From Sphingomonas sp. So64.6b (GTDB lineage: Bacteria > Pseudomonadota > Alphaproteobacteria > Sphingomonadales > Sphingomonadaceae): a stretch of DNA of 64,000 bases. Positions 1-8,763 of this stretch are shown piece by piece; within the stretch, counting starts at the first letter, position 1, and every line of letters starts with the position of its first letter. The position numbers and the translations under genes are program-made. The stretch covers positions 3,410,001-3,474,000 of the forward strand of contig NZ_CP048817.1 of assembly GCF_014171475.1 (NCBI RefSeq), in the 5' to 3' direction. Under the pieces are notes generated by a model that was not told the origin of the DNA, made no database searches, and saw only the letters and a list, made by a program, of their open reading frames with translations.

Positions 1-204
1 CTTTTGCGCATTACGATTGACTGCATAACCGTTCTCGCGCGCCACCTCGAGCACACGATCGCGGGTCTTCGCCGACACCAGCGTGCTGCCGTTGAGCGCA
101 CGCGACACGGTAGGCTTAGAGACGTTCGCGAGGCGCGCGATATCGTCCATCGTCATGGCCGCCATGATCTTGCTCGGCTTGCGCCCAGGTTCGCTGTCAC
201 TCAT
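1..204 (-). CDS. LacI-family transcriptional regulator, N-terminal part (cut by window edge)
   Basis: Only the first 68 codons are in the window. Read on the minus strand from the ATG at 204, the protein has a short polar leader and then a classic LacI helix-turn-helix (TMDDIARLANVSKPTVSRAL followed by NGS and VSAKTRDRV), the part that binds the operator. The sugar-binding domain lies outside the window. It diverges from the eleven-gene glycan cluster starting at 346, with a perfect palindrome between them, so it is the likely local regulator of that cluster. The effector cannot be guessed without the C-terminal domain. Confidence 0.93.
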   Translation of the reverse strand, partial: MSDSEPGRKPSKIMAAMTMDDIARLANVSKPTVSRALNGSTLVSAKTRDRVLEVARENGYAVNRNAQK

Positions 205-276
205 GCAAATGCCGTATGCGCCTGAAATCGATCTAGGCAACCCTCCTTGCCATGAAGAATCTTTTGCAACAGGTAT

Positions 277-290
277 TGAAATGCATTTCA
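277..290. promoter_or_regulatory. 14-bp perfect palindrome, candidate LacI-type operator
   Basis: TGAAATGCATTTCA is a perfect palindrome in the divergent promoter region between the LacI-type gene (start at 204) and the TonB receptor gene (start at 346). Its size and even symmetry fit a LacI-family dimer site. It lies 55 bases upstream of the receptor start codon. Binding is inferred from position and symmetry only. Confidence 0.5.
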
Positions 291-345
291 TAAAACGATA
301 GCCAGTGGCGAGACCGTGCGAAACAGCACGGATGGGGAGGATGCG

Positions 346-2868
346 ATGATTCAGCGGAAGATGATGTCTGTTCTGGCGCGGGGCGTGGCCCCGGCGGCGC
401 TTCTGATCGGCGCGGCGGGCGCCCAGGCGCAGAGCACCCCGCAAGGCGATGCTCCGACAGCCACAGCGACGGCTTCCCCTGCGGCGACACCCGATGACAA
501 TGGCCTTGAAGACATTGTGGTCACCGCCCGGCGCACCGAGGAGCGCGCTCAGCGGGTGCCGGTATCGATTACGGCCTTCACGCAGGATAGCTTGCGCGAA
601 AAGAGTATCAACACCGGCACCGACCTGCAGAATTATACGCCGTCGCTATCCGTCCTGGGTGACGTCGCGCGTAATCAGGAAACCTACTCGATCCGCGGAA
701 TGGGCGGGAACGGCGGACCCGGCACAGGCAGTGGACCTGGGGTGGTGGGTTATTTCGCCGAAGTGCCCTCAACCGTCAGCGGTCCGGGCAATTTCTTCGA
801 CCTTGCGTCGCTTCAGGTGCTGAAAGGACCACAGGGCACCTTGTTCGGCCGCAACACGACCGGCGGCGCCGTGCTGTTGGAGCCCGCCCGCCCCAAGATG
901 AACGTCGCCGAAGGGTATATCGACGGAACGCTCGGCAATCTCCGGCGGCGAAGCGGTCAGGCCGCGCTGAACATCCCGATCATCGACGACATTCTGGCGA
1001 TCCGGGTCGCCGGGCAATTCGACAAGCGCGATGGTTATGTCCGCGATGTGGTGACGGGCCGCGACTATCTCAATCGCAACAATTACAGCCTGCGGCTGGG
1101 CGTGCAGTTCAATCCCACGGACACGATCAGCAGCTATTCCGCGGTCAGCTATCTCGACGTCAAAGAGCACGGCGGCGGTAGTATCCTGCTCGCGGTCAAT
1201 CCGGCCCGTCCCTATGGCGCATTGCTCCAGCCCTATCTCCAGGCACAGCAGACGCGTGGCGTGCGTGAGACGTCCCTTGGCGTGGCGACACGCGAGGTCG
1301 CAACGAACCTGCTCATCCTCAACAATACCGAATGGCGGCCGAGCGAGTCGCTGACGATCAAGAATATCTTCAGCTACGGCCGGACGCGCTCGACCAGCGC
1401 CACCGACCGGGATTCGACGCCGTTGCCGATCGCCGATCTGCTCGGCGCTTATCCGGGAAGCTATAACAACAATCTTCGTACCATCACGGAAGAGCTTCAG
1501 GTGCGCTACGAGACCGGGCCGCTCCGCCTGCAGGTGGGCGGTTTCTATCTCGACCAGAAGACACCAGCTCCGCTGACCTTCCAGACCGTCAATCCCATGC
1601 AGGCCGGCGGCTTGCTGGGTGGCGGACCGATCATCCTGCCACCGGCGCTTCAGGCCGCACTTGGCGTCAATGGCCCGCTATTGCCGGCGCTGAGCCTGCA
1701 GCCCTCAGCGCATGTGGATGGCCGTAGCAAGGCGCTTTATGCCCAGGCACAGATCAAGCTGACGCCGGAATTGACGGCGACTGCCGGCTTCCGCTGGACA
1801 TGGGATCGCTTCGGCGGCGACATCCAGAGCTATCAGGATGCGCAAAGCTATGATGTGTTCAACAGGCTGGCGGCGCTTGGCGTGGTCACGCCCGCACAGG
1901 CGGCCCAGATCATCGGTCTCAACGCCAATCTGTGCGTCTATGACGCGTTCCTCGCGGTCGCCGCGGGCGGCTTCCCGACGCTCAAATATCCTAACTGCAC
2001 GAATGTACAGTTCCAGGGGAAGAGCAACGGGCCGACATGGCAGCTTGGACTGGACTGGCAGGCCGACGCACACACATTGCTTTATGCGGTCAGCCGGCGT
2101 GGTTATAAATCCGGCGCCAGCAATGCGATCGTTTCGCTGTTCCTCGGCGAACAGCACCCGTTGTTCGCGGTTCGACCAGAGCGGGTGACCGACGCGGAGA
2201 TCGGCCTGAAGCGCGACTGGACGTTCGGCGGCGTGCAGGCGCGGACCAACATTTCGGCCTTCTATACCTGGTACAATGATATCCAGGTGATCCAGCGCGC
2301 CGCGATTGCGGGCGCGGACATTCTGACCAACGCTCAGCGCGCTCGTGTCATGGGTCTTGAGTTCGAAGGTACGCTGGTCCCGACCAAGGGCCTGACGCTT
2401 AGCGGTGTGTATTCGTACAATTCGGCCAAGTATCTCGAATACAACACGATCGCGATTCCGGCCATTCCCCAGGCACTGACCGCTGCCCAGCCGAGCCGCA
2501 ACCTTGCCGGAACCGAATTTTCTTTCGTGCCGAAGCACAAATTCAGCCTGAACGCACGGCTGGCGCTGCCCATCGCGCCGTCGGCCGGCGACATGGCGCT
2601 GAGCGCGAACTGGTCCTATCAGACCAGCCAGCGCGTCACGCCGGAATTGCAGCCGTTCGACACGATCGCGGGTTACGGTCTGCTTAACCTGCGGTTCGAA
2701 TGGAACGACGTTCGCGGTGCGCCGCTTGACCTGGCGATCTACGGCACCAACGTGCTGGACAAGGAATATCGGGTCACGGCGAACCCCGGCTACAACAATT
2801 CGGGGTTCATCAACTCGATCTATGGCGAACCGGCGCAATATGGCGTCCAGGTCCGTTACCGTTTCTAA
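346..2868 (+). CDS. TonB-dependent outer-membrane receptor
   Basis: An 840-residue outer-membrane active transporter. It has a signal peptide ending near AQAQ, a TonB box/plug start (DIVVTARRTEERAQRVPVSI), plug motifs (YSIRGMGG, VLKGPQGTLFGRNTTGGAV) and a final beta-strand ending in Phe (VQVRYRF). The ATG at 346 is chosen because GGGGAGG ends at 340; an upstream in-frame GTG at 316 would put a charged stretch before the signal peptide. It is the first gene of a cluster of glycosidases and esterases, so it probably imports their oligosaccharide substrate across the outer membrane. No SusD partner is present, as usual in Proteobacteria. The ligand is unknown. Confidence 0.93.
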   Translation: MIQRKMMSVLARGVAPAALLIGAAGAQAQSTPQGDAPTATATASPAATPDDNGLEDIVVTARRTEERAQRVPVSITAFTQDSLREKSINTGTDLQNYTPSLSVLGDVARNQETYSIRGMGGNGGPGTGSGPGVVGYFAEVPSTVSGPGNFFDLASLQVLKGPQGTLFGRNTTGGAVLLEPARPKMNVAEGYIDGTLGNLRRRSGQAALNIPIIDDILAIRVAGQFDKRDGYVRDVVTGRDYLNRNNYSLRLGVQFNPTDTISSYSAVSYLDVKEHGGGSILLAVNPARPYGALLQPYLQAQQTRGVRETSLGVATREVATNLLILNNTEWRPSESLTIKNIFSYGRTRSTSATDRDSTPLPIADLLGAYPGSYNNNLRTITEELQVRYETGPLRLQVGGFYLDQKTPAPLTFQTVNPMQAGGLLGGGPIILPPALQAALGVNGPLLPALSLQPSAHVDGRSKALYAQAQIKLTPELTATAGFRWTWDRFGGDIQSYQDAQSYDVFNRLAALGVVTPAQAAQIIGLNANLCVYDAFLAVAAGGFPTLKYPNCTNVQFQGKSNGPTWQLGLDWQADAHTLLYAVSRRGYKSGASNAIVSLFLGEQHPLFAVRPERVTDAEIGLKRDWTFGGVQARTNISAFYTWYNDIQVIQRAAIAGADILTNAQRARVMGLEFEGTLVPTKGLTLSGVYSYNSAKYLEYNTIAIPAIPQALTAAQPSRNLAGTEFSFVPKHKFSLNARLALPIAPSAGDMALSANWSYQTSQRVTPELQPFDTIAGYGLLNLRFEWNDVRGAPLDLAIYGTNVLDKEYRVTANPGYNNSGFINSIYGEPAQYGVQVRYRF

Positions 2869-2878
2869 GGCCGTAACG

Positions 2879-4252
2879 ATGAAACGCCTGGCGATCGTCG
2901 CAGCCCTGCCGCTGGCCGGACTCGTCGCAAACGCGACCCCGGCACAGCAGCCGGCGGCGGGCCCGGCGTTTGCGGCCGCCGTCGCGTTTCACCCATCACC
3001 GGCGCAAGCTGCGCTGCTCGCCCGTGCGCAACGGGCCGGGGCCACCGAAATCGTGACGTCGGCTGCTCCGGGCGGCGGGATGATCCTCAACGGCAAGCTC
3101 GACGGGCGTGCCTTTGTGCTCGCATTGCCGGCCGGCTGGAATCACGAAGCCGTGCTGTTTGGTCAGGGGTACGGTACGCCGGGAGCTACACCCACCGTGC
3201 CGACCGATCCGATCGCCAAGGACCCTGGCGGCGGCACGCTGCGCCATGTCTACGAGCAGGGGCTTGCGGTCGGCATCGCGGCGTTCGACAAGTCGGGCGT
3301 CGCGACCGAGAGCGGTGCAAAGAATGCGCTCCGGTTGCGCGACCTGATCGCGAAGCTTGGCGCGACCCATTTCTATGCGCTTGGCGGATCGATGGGCGGC
3401 AGTATCGTCATGGCACTGATCGAGCTGCACCCGAAAGCGTTTGCAGGTGCCGTGTCGATGTGCGGCATCACCCAGGGTTGGCTGCCCCTGATTCGTCAGC
3501 TCGCCGATATGCGCGGCGCCTATAATGTGCTGACCAAGGGCATGCCTTATGCGCTGCCCGGCGACAAGGATGTGACACACTCGGCGCTGCCGACCGTGCC
3601 GCCGGCCGGCAATACGACGCCGGGCGACACGTTTCGCGAGCAGCAGAAGATGAAGGTGCTGATACCGGTATTCGCGCTGTTCAAAGCGGCGAAAACCAAT
3701 CCTTCCGGTCACGAGGCGAGGATCATTCGCCAGGTCGCGGCGATCGGCGGCTTTGCACCGGATCCCGCCGCGCTTGGCGCGCCGCTTTATGCCGCAGCGC
3801 TGGGCATGGACGATATCGTTGCGACCATGGGCGGCCAGCCTGTGGGCAATGTCGATACCGTTTATGCTCCGCCGGAGATGTCGGCGGTGGAGGCAGTCGA
3901 CTTCAACCGTCGCATGCAACGCTATGCGGCGGACCCGAAGGCGATCGACTATGCCCGGCAATGGCATGAATCGACCGGCCGTTTTCGCGTGCCGTTGCTC
4001 ACTGTCCACCAGACGATCGACGCGCTGGTGCCCTATTCGCAATCCGAAGCGCTGGGGCGGATCGTCGTCAGGGCAGGCAATGCCCGTAACCTCGCGCAAT
4101 ATGCCGTGCCGCCGACGCGGATTCCGCTGCCGGGTGGTTTCGATGGTTATACGCATTGCGGCTTCACCCCGGCACAGAACGTCGCCGCGTTCGAAGCGAT
4201 GCGCAATTGGGTCAAGACGGGCAAGCGCCCCGGGCCGGGAGCCGTGCAATGA
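2879..4252 (+). CDS. Secreted alpha/beta hydrolase (first of two paralogues)
   Basis: 457 residues with a signal peptide (MKRLAIVAALPLAGLVANATPA). A nucleophile elbow is visible as GGSMGG near residue 170, a late acid region around IDALVPYSQSEAL and a likely catalytic His in GYTHCGF near the C terminus, together forming an alpha/beta-hydrolase triad. The gene follows the TonB receptor after 10 bases and its TGA overlaps the next ATG (ATGA). It is clearly related to the hydrolase at 12372-13721 in length, motifs and ending (KTGKRP/ETGKRP). An ester-cleaving role in the periplasm, removing acyl groups from the imported glycan, is inferred; the exact family was not identified. Confidence 0.8.
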   Translation: MKRLAIVAALPLAGLVANATPAQQPAAGPAFAAAVAFHPSPAQAALLARAQRAGATEIVTSAAPGGGMILNGKLDGRAFVLALPAGWNHEAVLFGQGYGTPGATPTVPTDPIAKDPGGGTLRHVYEQGLAVGIAAFDKSGVATESGAKNALRLRDLIAKLGATHFYALGGSMGGSIVMALIELHPKAFAGAVSMCGITQGWLPLIRQLADMRGAYNVLTKGMPYALPGDKDVTHSALPTVPPAGNTTPGDTFREQQKMKVLIPVFALFKAAKTNPSGHEARIIRQVAAIGGFAPDPAALGAPLYAAALGMDDIVATMGGQPVGNVDTVYAPPEMSAVEAVDFNRRMQRYAADPKAIDYARQWHESTGRFRVPLLTVHQTIDALVPYSQSEALGRIVVRAGNARNLAQYAVPPTRIPLPGGFDGYTHCGFTPAQNVAAFEAMRNWVKTGKRPGPGAVQ

Positions 4253-5562
4253 GCGATGCAACAGTACCGATCGACCGCCGCGGCTTGCTCGGCCTGAGTG
4301 CCGCAGCCGTAATTGCCGCCGCCACACCGGTCCGCGCGCTTGCTCGTTCGCCCTTCTTGTGGGGCGCGGCCACCGCTGGTCACCAGATCGAGGGCAACAA
4401 CGTCAACGCCGATATCTGGCTGCTCGAACAGCTGAAGCCGACATTGTTCGTGGAGCCGTCGGGCGATGCCTGCGACAGCCTGAACCGGTGGCGCGAGGAC
4501 GTCGCGCTGGTCCGCGCGCTCGGCCTGAACTGCTACCGCTTTTCGGTCGAATGGCCGCGGATCGAGCCCGCCGAGGGACAGTTCAGTCAGGCTTATCTCG
4601 ACCATTATCGCCGCATGATCGACCATTGCCGCGCGCAGGGCCTGGCCCCGATCGTCACGCTGAATCATTTCACCACGCCGCGCTGGTTTGCCGCACGCGG
4701 CGGATGGGAGGCGGCCGACGCGCCCGAATTGTTCGCGCGTTATTGCGATCGCGTGGCGCGCGCGATGGCTGCTGGCATGAGTCATGCGGTGACCTTCAAC
4801 GAACCCAACCTTGCGTTGGGCGGACCATGGTCGCGCAATCCACCTGACGCCAAGGCACGCGCCGCGATGGCAGCGCTGACCCGCGCGGCGGCAAAGGCGA
4901 GCGGATCGGACCGGTTCTCGCTGCTCAACGCCGGCGATCCCGCGCCGATGATCCCTGGCGTGCTGCGCGCGCATCAGCTTGGCCGCGCCGCGATCAAGGC
5001 GGTGCGCGGCAATCTTCCCGTTGGTCTTAGCCTGGCCATTTCCGACGATGTGGCGGCGGTACCCGACAGCGCGCTCGCGGCAAAACGCCGCGCTGTCTAC
5101 GAACCCTTTTTCGACGCGGCACGCGACGACGAATTCATCGGCGTGCAGACCTATGAGCGCACTTATATGGGCCGCGAGCGGGCGATCGCGCCGCCCGCCA
5201 CCGTCCCGCGCCGCGCCGATGGCAAGCCCTGGGAACCCGAAGCGATCGGCGGCTCGATCCGTTACGCGCACCAGGCCACCGGCAAGCCGATCCTGATCAC
5301 CGAGAACGGTATCGAAACCGATGACGATACCGAGCGCGCCCGCTTCATTCCGGCTGCGGTCGCCGCAGTCGATGCGGCGCGGCGCGACGGGGTGCCGGTG
5401 ATCGGTTACATCCACTGGTCGCTGCTCGACAATTTCGAATGGTTCGGCGGTTATCGCCCCAAATTCGGCTTGGTCGCGGTCGATCGCACGACATTCAAGC
5501 GCACGCCGAAACCAAGCGCGCGGGTCCTTGCGCGGCTCGCACGCGGCGGGTCGGCGCGGTGA
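4249..5562 (+). CDS. GH1 family glycosidase with Tat signal (beta-glucosidase-like)
   Basis: 437 residues. The N terminus carries a twin-arginine signal (DRRGLLGLSAAAVIAAATP), so export of the folded enzyme to the periplasm is likely. GH1 hallmarks follow: FLWGAATAGHQIEGN, NCYRFSVEWPRIEP, the acid/base Glu in FNEPN near residue 185, and the nucleophile Glu in ITENG near residue 350. GH1 enzymes are retaining beta-glycosidases, most often beta-glucosidases or beta-galactosidases. The gene overlaps both neighbours by 4 bases. It is a tandem duplicate of the next gene, which lacks the signal. The sequence does not fix the sugar specificity. Confidence 0.9.
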   Translation: MSDATVPIDRRGLLGLSAAAVIAAATPVRALARSPFLWGAATAGHQIEGNNVNADIWLLEQLKPTLFVEPSGDACDSLNRWREDVALVRALGLNCYRFSVEWPRIEPAEGQFSQAYLDHYRRMIDHCRAQGLAPIVTLNHFTTPRWFAARGGWEAADAPELFARYCDRVARAMAAGMSHAVTFNEPNLALGGPWSRNPPDAKARAAMAALTRAAAKASGSDRFSLLNAGDPAPMIPGVLRAHQLGRAAIKAVRGNLPVGLSLAISDDVAAVPDSALAAKRRAVYEPFFDAARDDEFIGVQTYERTYMGRERAIAPPATVPRRADGKPWEPEAIGGSIRYAHQATGKPILITENGIETDDDTERARFIPAAVAAVDAARRDGVPVIGYIHWSLLDNFEWFGGYRPKFGLVAVDRTTFKRTPKPSARVLARLARGGSAR

Positions 5563-6782
5563 TCACGCCGACGCCCTTCCTATGGGGAGCCGCGACCGCC
5601 GGCCACCAGGTCGAGGGCAACAATGTCAACGCCGATATCTGGCTGCTCGAACAGGTGCAGGGCACGCTGTTCGCCGAACCGTCCGGCGATGCGTGCAACA
5701 GCCTCGCGCACTGGCGCGAGGATGTCGCGCTGATTGAATCGCTCGGGCTCAATTGTTACCGCTTCTCCGTCGAATGGTCCCGCATCGAGCCCGCACAGCG
5801 CCAATTCAGCATCGCCTGGCTGGATCATTATGCGCGCATCGCCGCGCATTGCCGTGATCGTCACATCGCCCCGGTCGTCACGCTTAGCCACTTCACCTCG
5901 CCGCGCTGGTTCGCGGCAGCGGGCGGGTGGGAGAATGGCGATGCCCCGGCGCTGTTTGCGCGCTTTGCGGATCGCGTCGCGCGGCGCATCGCCGGCGAAG
6001 CGAGCCATGTCGTAACCTTCAACGAGCCCAATCTGCAGAAGCTCGGGACTTGGAGCACGACGCCGCTCAGTGCCGATATGCGCGACGGCTTCGCCACGAT
6101 GATGGCTGCGGCGGCAAAGGCGAGCGGATCGGATCGGTTCTCGGTACTTGTCTATCCCGGCGACACCGATGCGCAAATCGCGCTGGTCGCCGCCGGCCAT
6201 GCCCAGGCGCGCGCAGCCTTGAAGGCAGTACGCGGCGACCTGCCGGTCGGGCTCAGCCTCGCGGTACCGGATGCCCAGGCGACCGGACCGGAAAACGCAC
6301 TCGCCGCGTTTCGAAAAAGCGTCGACGCGCCCTTCTTCGCGATGGTGAAGGACGATGATTTCATCGGTATCCAGACCTATAGCCGCCTGCTCATCGGACC
6401 AAAGGGCAGCCTGCCGCCGGCGCCGGGCATGGAACTGACCGAGGCTGGCGACGAATTCTACCCCGAGGCGCTGGGCAACGCAGTGCGCTATGTCCACGCT
6501 GCCACCGGCAAACCAATATTCGTCACCGAGAACGGCATTGGCGCGGCCGACGATGCGCAGCGCCGCCGCTTCCTGCCGGCCGCGCTCGCCTCACTCGATG
6601 CGGTGCGGCGCGATGGGGTCCCGGTGATCGGTTATATCCATTGGTCGCTGATGGACAATTTCGAATGGCGCCGCGGCTATAGCAAGCATTTCGGACTGGT
6701 TGCGGTGGATCGCAGGACGTTTCGGCGTACGCCAAAACCAAGCGCGCGGCTCTACGCCAAACTGGTGGAGGCCCGGGCATGA
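5559..6782 (+). CDS. GH1 family glycosidase, no signal peptide
   Basis: 407 residues starting at a GTG that overlaps the previous stop (GTGA). It begins almost directly with the GH1 start (FLWGAATAGHQVEGN) and has both catalytic motifs: acid/base FNEPN and nucleophile VTENG. It is closely similar to the upstream GH1 (the same NVNADIWLLEQ and DGVPVIGYIHWSL stretches) but lacks an export signal, so it probably acts in the cytoplasm on sugars brought in by the MFS transporter of the cluster. A tandem duplication with loss or gain of the Tat signal would explain the pair. The stop overlaps the next start (ATGA). Confidence 0.88.
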   Translation: MITPTPFLWGAATAGHQVEGNNVNADIWLLEQVQGTLFAEPSGDACNSLAHWREDVALIESLGLNCYRFSVEWSRIEPAQRQFSIAWLDHYARIAAHCRDRHIAPVVTLSHFTSPRWFAAAGGWENGDAPALFARFADRVARRIAGEASHVVTFNEPNLQKLGTWSTTPLSADMRDGFATMMAAAAKASGSDRFSVLVYPGDTDAQIALVAAGHAQARAALKAVRGDLPVGLSLAVPDAQATGPENALAAFRKSVDAPFFAMVKDDDFIGIQTYSRLLIGPKGSLPPAPGMELTEAGDEFYPEALGNAVRYVHAATGKPIFVTENGIGAADDAQRRRFLPAALASLDAVRRDGVPVIGYIHWSLMDNFEWRRGYSKHFGLVAVDRRTFRRTPKPSARLYAKLVEARA

Positions 6783-7720
6783 TCTCGACGCTCCTTTGGC
6801 TGGCGGCGCAGGCGATGGCCGCGCCGCCGCCCGATATACTGAGCGCAGAAGCCAAAGCCGGACTCGCGATCGACGCGGCGCGTCCCCAGACGGCGAGAAC
6901 AATGGCTGAGCGCCGCGCTGCCGCCGAGGCGATCCAGCAGGATATCGGACAACGTCAGATGCGTCGTTATGGCGTGACGATGACCGACGGCGTCGTCGCC
7001 GGCGTGCCGGTGCGCATCTTCACGCCGCGCACCATGCGGCGCGGGGCGCCGGTGCTGATGAACCTGCATGGCGGCGGTTTCATGGTCGATTCCGGATCGA
7101 TCACCGAGAATGTGCCAGTCGCTGCGCTGACCGGCTACAAGGTGGTCGCGGCGCGGTATCGGCTGATGCCGGAAACCACCTTCCCCGCCGCGCTCGACGA
7201 CGCGCTGGCGGTCTATCGGGACCTTGTCAGGACGCACCCGACGCGCCGGATCGGTGTCTATGGGACCTCGGCCGGTGCGGTGCTGACCGCGCAACTCGCG
7301 GCGCGGCTGAAGCATGATCGCCTGCCCTTGCCCGGCGCACTCGGCATCTTTTCGGGCAGCGGCGATCTGTCGCGGCCGGGGGATTCGGTCAGCCTTTTCC
7401 TCGACCCGACCGCGTTGCGCGACTTGGCACAGGCCTATGCCGCGAAGCGCGAGCTGACCGACCCAGCCTTGTCACCGGCCCGCACTTCGCTTGCAGGCTG
7501 GCCGCCGACGTTGTGCGTGGCGAGCAGCCGCGACTATCTGCTCAGCGCGACCGCCGATCTGTGCCGCAAGCTCGACGAGGACGGCTCGCCGGCGCGCTTC
7601 GTGATGTTCGATGGCCTGCCACACGCCTTCTGGAGCTATATCGAAGCGCCCGAAAGCGACGCCGCCTTTGCGACGATGGCGCGCTTCCTGAAGACTGCCC
7701 TCGAGCGGGAAAAACGATGA
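6779..7720 (+). CDS. HSL-type alpha/beta hydrolase (esterase)
   Basis: 313 residues. It has the hormone-sensitive-lipase family signature: oxyanion-hole HGGGF near residue 98, nucleophile motif GTSAG near residue 162, and the late His in DGLPHAFW near residue 285. The first residues (MISTLLWLAAQAMAAPP) form a short signal-like helix, so it may be periplasmic. HSL-family enzymes usually cleave short acyl esters. It is the first of two adjacent, related HSL genes and overlaps both neighbours by 4 bases. Deacylation of the imported glycan is inferred from the context. Confidence 0.87.
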   Translation: MISTLLWLAAQAMAAPPPDILSAEAKAGLAIDAARPQTARTMAERRAAAEAIQQDIGQRQMRRYGVTMTDGVVAGVPVRIFTPRTMRRGAPVLMNLHGGGFMVDSGSITENVPVAALTGYKVVAARYRLMPETTFPAALDDALAVYRDLVRTHPTRRIGVYGTSAGAVLTAQLAARLKHDRLPLPGALGIFSGSGDLSRPGDSVSLFLDPTALRDLAQAYAAKRELTDPALSPARTSLAGWPPTLCVASSRDYLLSATADLCRKLDEDGSPARFVMFDGLPHAFWSYIEAPESDAAFATMARFLKTALEREKR

Positions 7721-8763
7721 TCAAACGCCTTTGCTTCGTTCTCGCCTGTATGGCCGCGATGCCGGCCATTGCCGCGAGCCCCGACACCATTGTACGGGTT
7801 CCTGCCTTCACCTTGCCGCCATCGAGCCAGCTGAGCGATGCGGCAAAGGCCGTGCTGCTACGCATGCAGGCGGAAACCGCGCCCGACCTGAAGGGCGATT
7901 TGGCCAGGCAGCGCGCCTTTTATCAGACCTGGAACGACAATCGCCTGAAGGAGATGCACCGCCGTTTCGCGACGGTCGAGACGCATCGCACGATCGGCGG
8001 CGTCGGCGTCGATGTCGTGGTGCCCAAAGCCGGGGTGCCGACCCGCAATGCCCGGCGCGTGCTGATCAACGTGCATGGCGGCGCATTCATGTGGGGCGCG
8101 GGCAGCGGTGCGCTGGTCGAAGCGATCCCGGTCGCCGCCACGATGGGGATCAAGGTGGTGACGGTCGATTACCGGCTGACCCCGGAGCACCGCTATCCCG
8201 CTGCGTCAGAAGATGTCGTCGCGGTCTACCGCGAATTGCTCAAGACCTATGCACCGCAGAATATCGCCATCTATGGCTGCTCGGCGGGCGGCGTGATTAC
8301 CGCGCAGTCGGTCGCGTGGATCCGAAAACAGCACTTGCCGCGCCCGGGCGCGATCGGCACGTTCTGCGGCACCGGTGCATCCTATAGCGGCGACAGTGCT
8401 TTCCTCGCCGGGCCGATCACCGGCGGTGCGCCGCTGCCGGTAACCAGCCTGCCCGACACGCTGCCCACGGCCTATATGGCCGGTGTCGCGGCGAGCGATC
8501 CGGTCGCCTATCCGCTTGGCTCCGATGACGAGATCAAGGCATTCCCGCCGACGCTGATGCTGGCTGGCGGGCGCGACTTCGCGGTCAGCGCGCTGACGCT
8601 GGCGCATCGTCGCCTGGCGCGCGCCGGCGTGCCGAGCGAGTTGTTCCTGTTCGATGGCTTGCCCCATGCCTTTTTCATGTGGCCCGACATGCCCGAATCG
8701 ACCGAGGCGTTTGAGATCATGGCGCGCTTCTTCGATGCGCATCTGGGCAAGGCACCGCGTTGA
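7717..8763 (+). CDS. HSL-type alpha/beta hydrolase with signal peptide
   Basis: 348 residues with a clear Sec signal (MIKRLCFVLACMAAMPAIAAS). The HSL motifs are present: oxyanion HGGAF, nucleophile GCSAGG, and the His region DGLPHAFFMW. It is related to the preceding gene (same order of motifs, same ending pattern) but carries a longer N-terminal part and a better export signal. Its start codon overlaps the previous stop (ATGA), and its TGA overlaps the TTG start of the transporter gene. Likely a periplasmic esterase of the cluster; substrate unknown. Confidence 0.87.
   Translation: MIKRLCFVLACMAAMPAIAASPDTIVRVPAFTLPPSSQLSDAAKAVLLRMQAETAPDLKGDLARQRAFYQTWNDNRLKEMHRRFATVETHRTIGGVGVDVVVPKAGVPTRNARRVLINVHGGAFMWGAGSGALVEAIPVAATMGIKVVTVDYRLTPEHRYPAASEDVVAVYRELLKTYAPQNIAIYGCSAGGVITAQSVAWIRKQHLPRPGAIGTFCGTGASYSGDSAFLAGPITGGAPLPVTSLPDTLPTAYMAGVAASDPVAYPLGSDDEIKAFPPTLMLAGGRDFAVSALTLAHRRLARAGVPSELFLFDGLPHAFFMWPDMPESTEAFEIMARFFDAHLGKAPR

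Noticed and set aside
2996..4327. A 443-codon antisense frame opposite the first hydrolase
   Set aside because: Shadow of a gene with a clear catalytic triad; rich in Arg and His as typical of antisense GC-rich frames.
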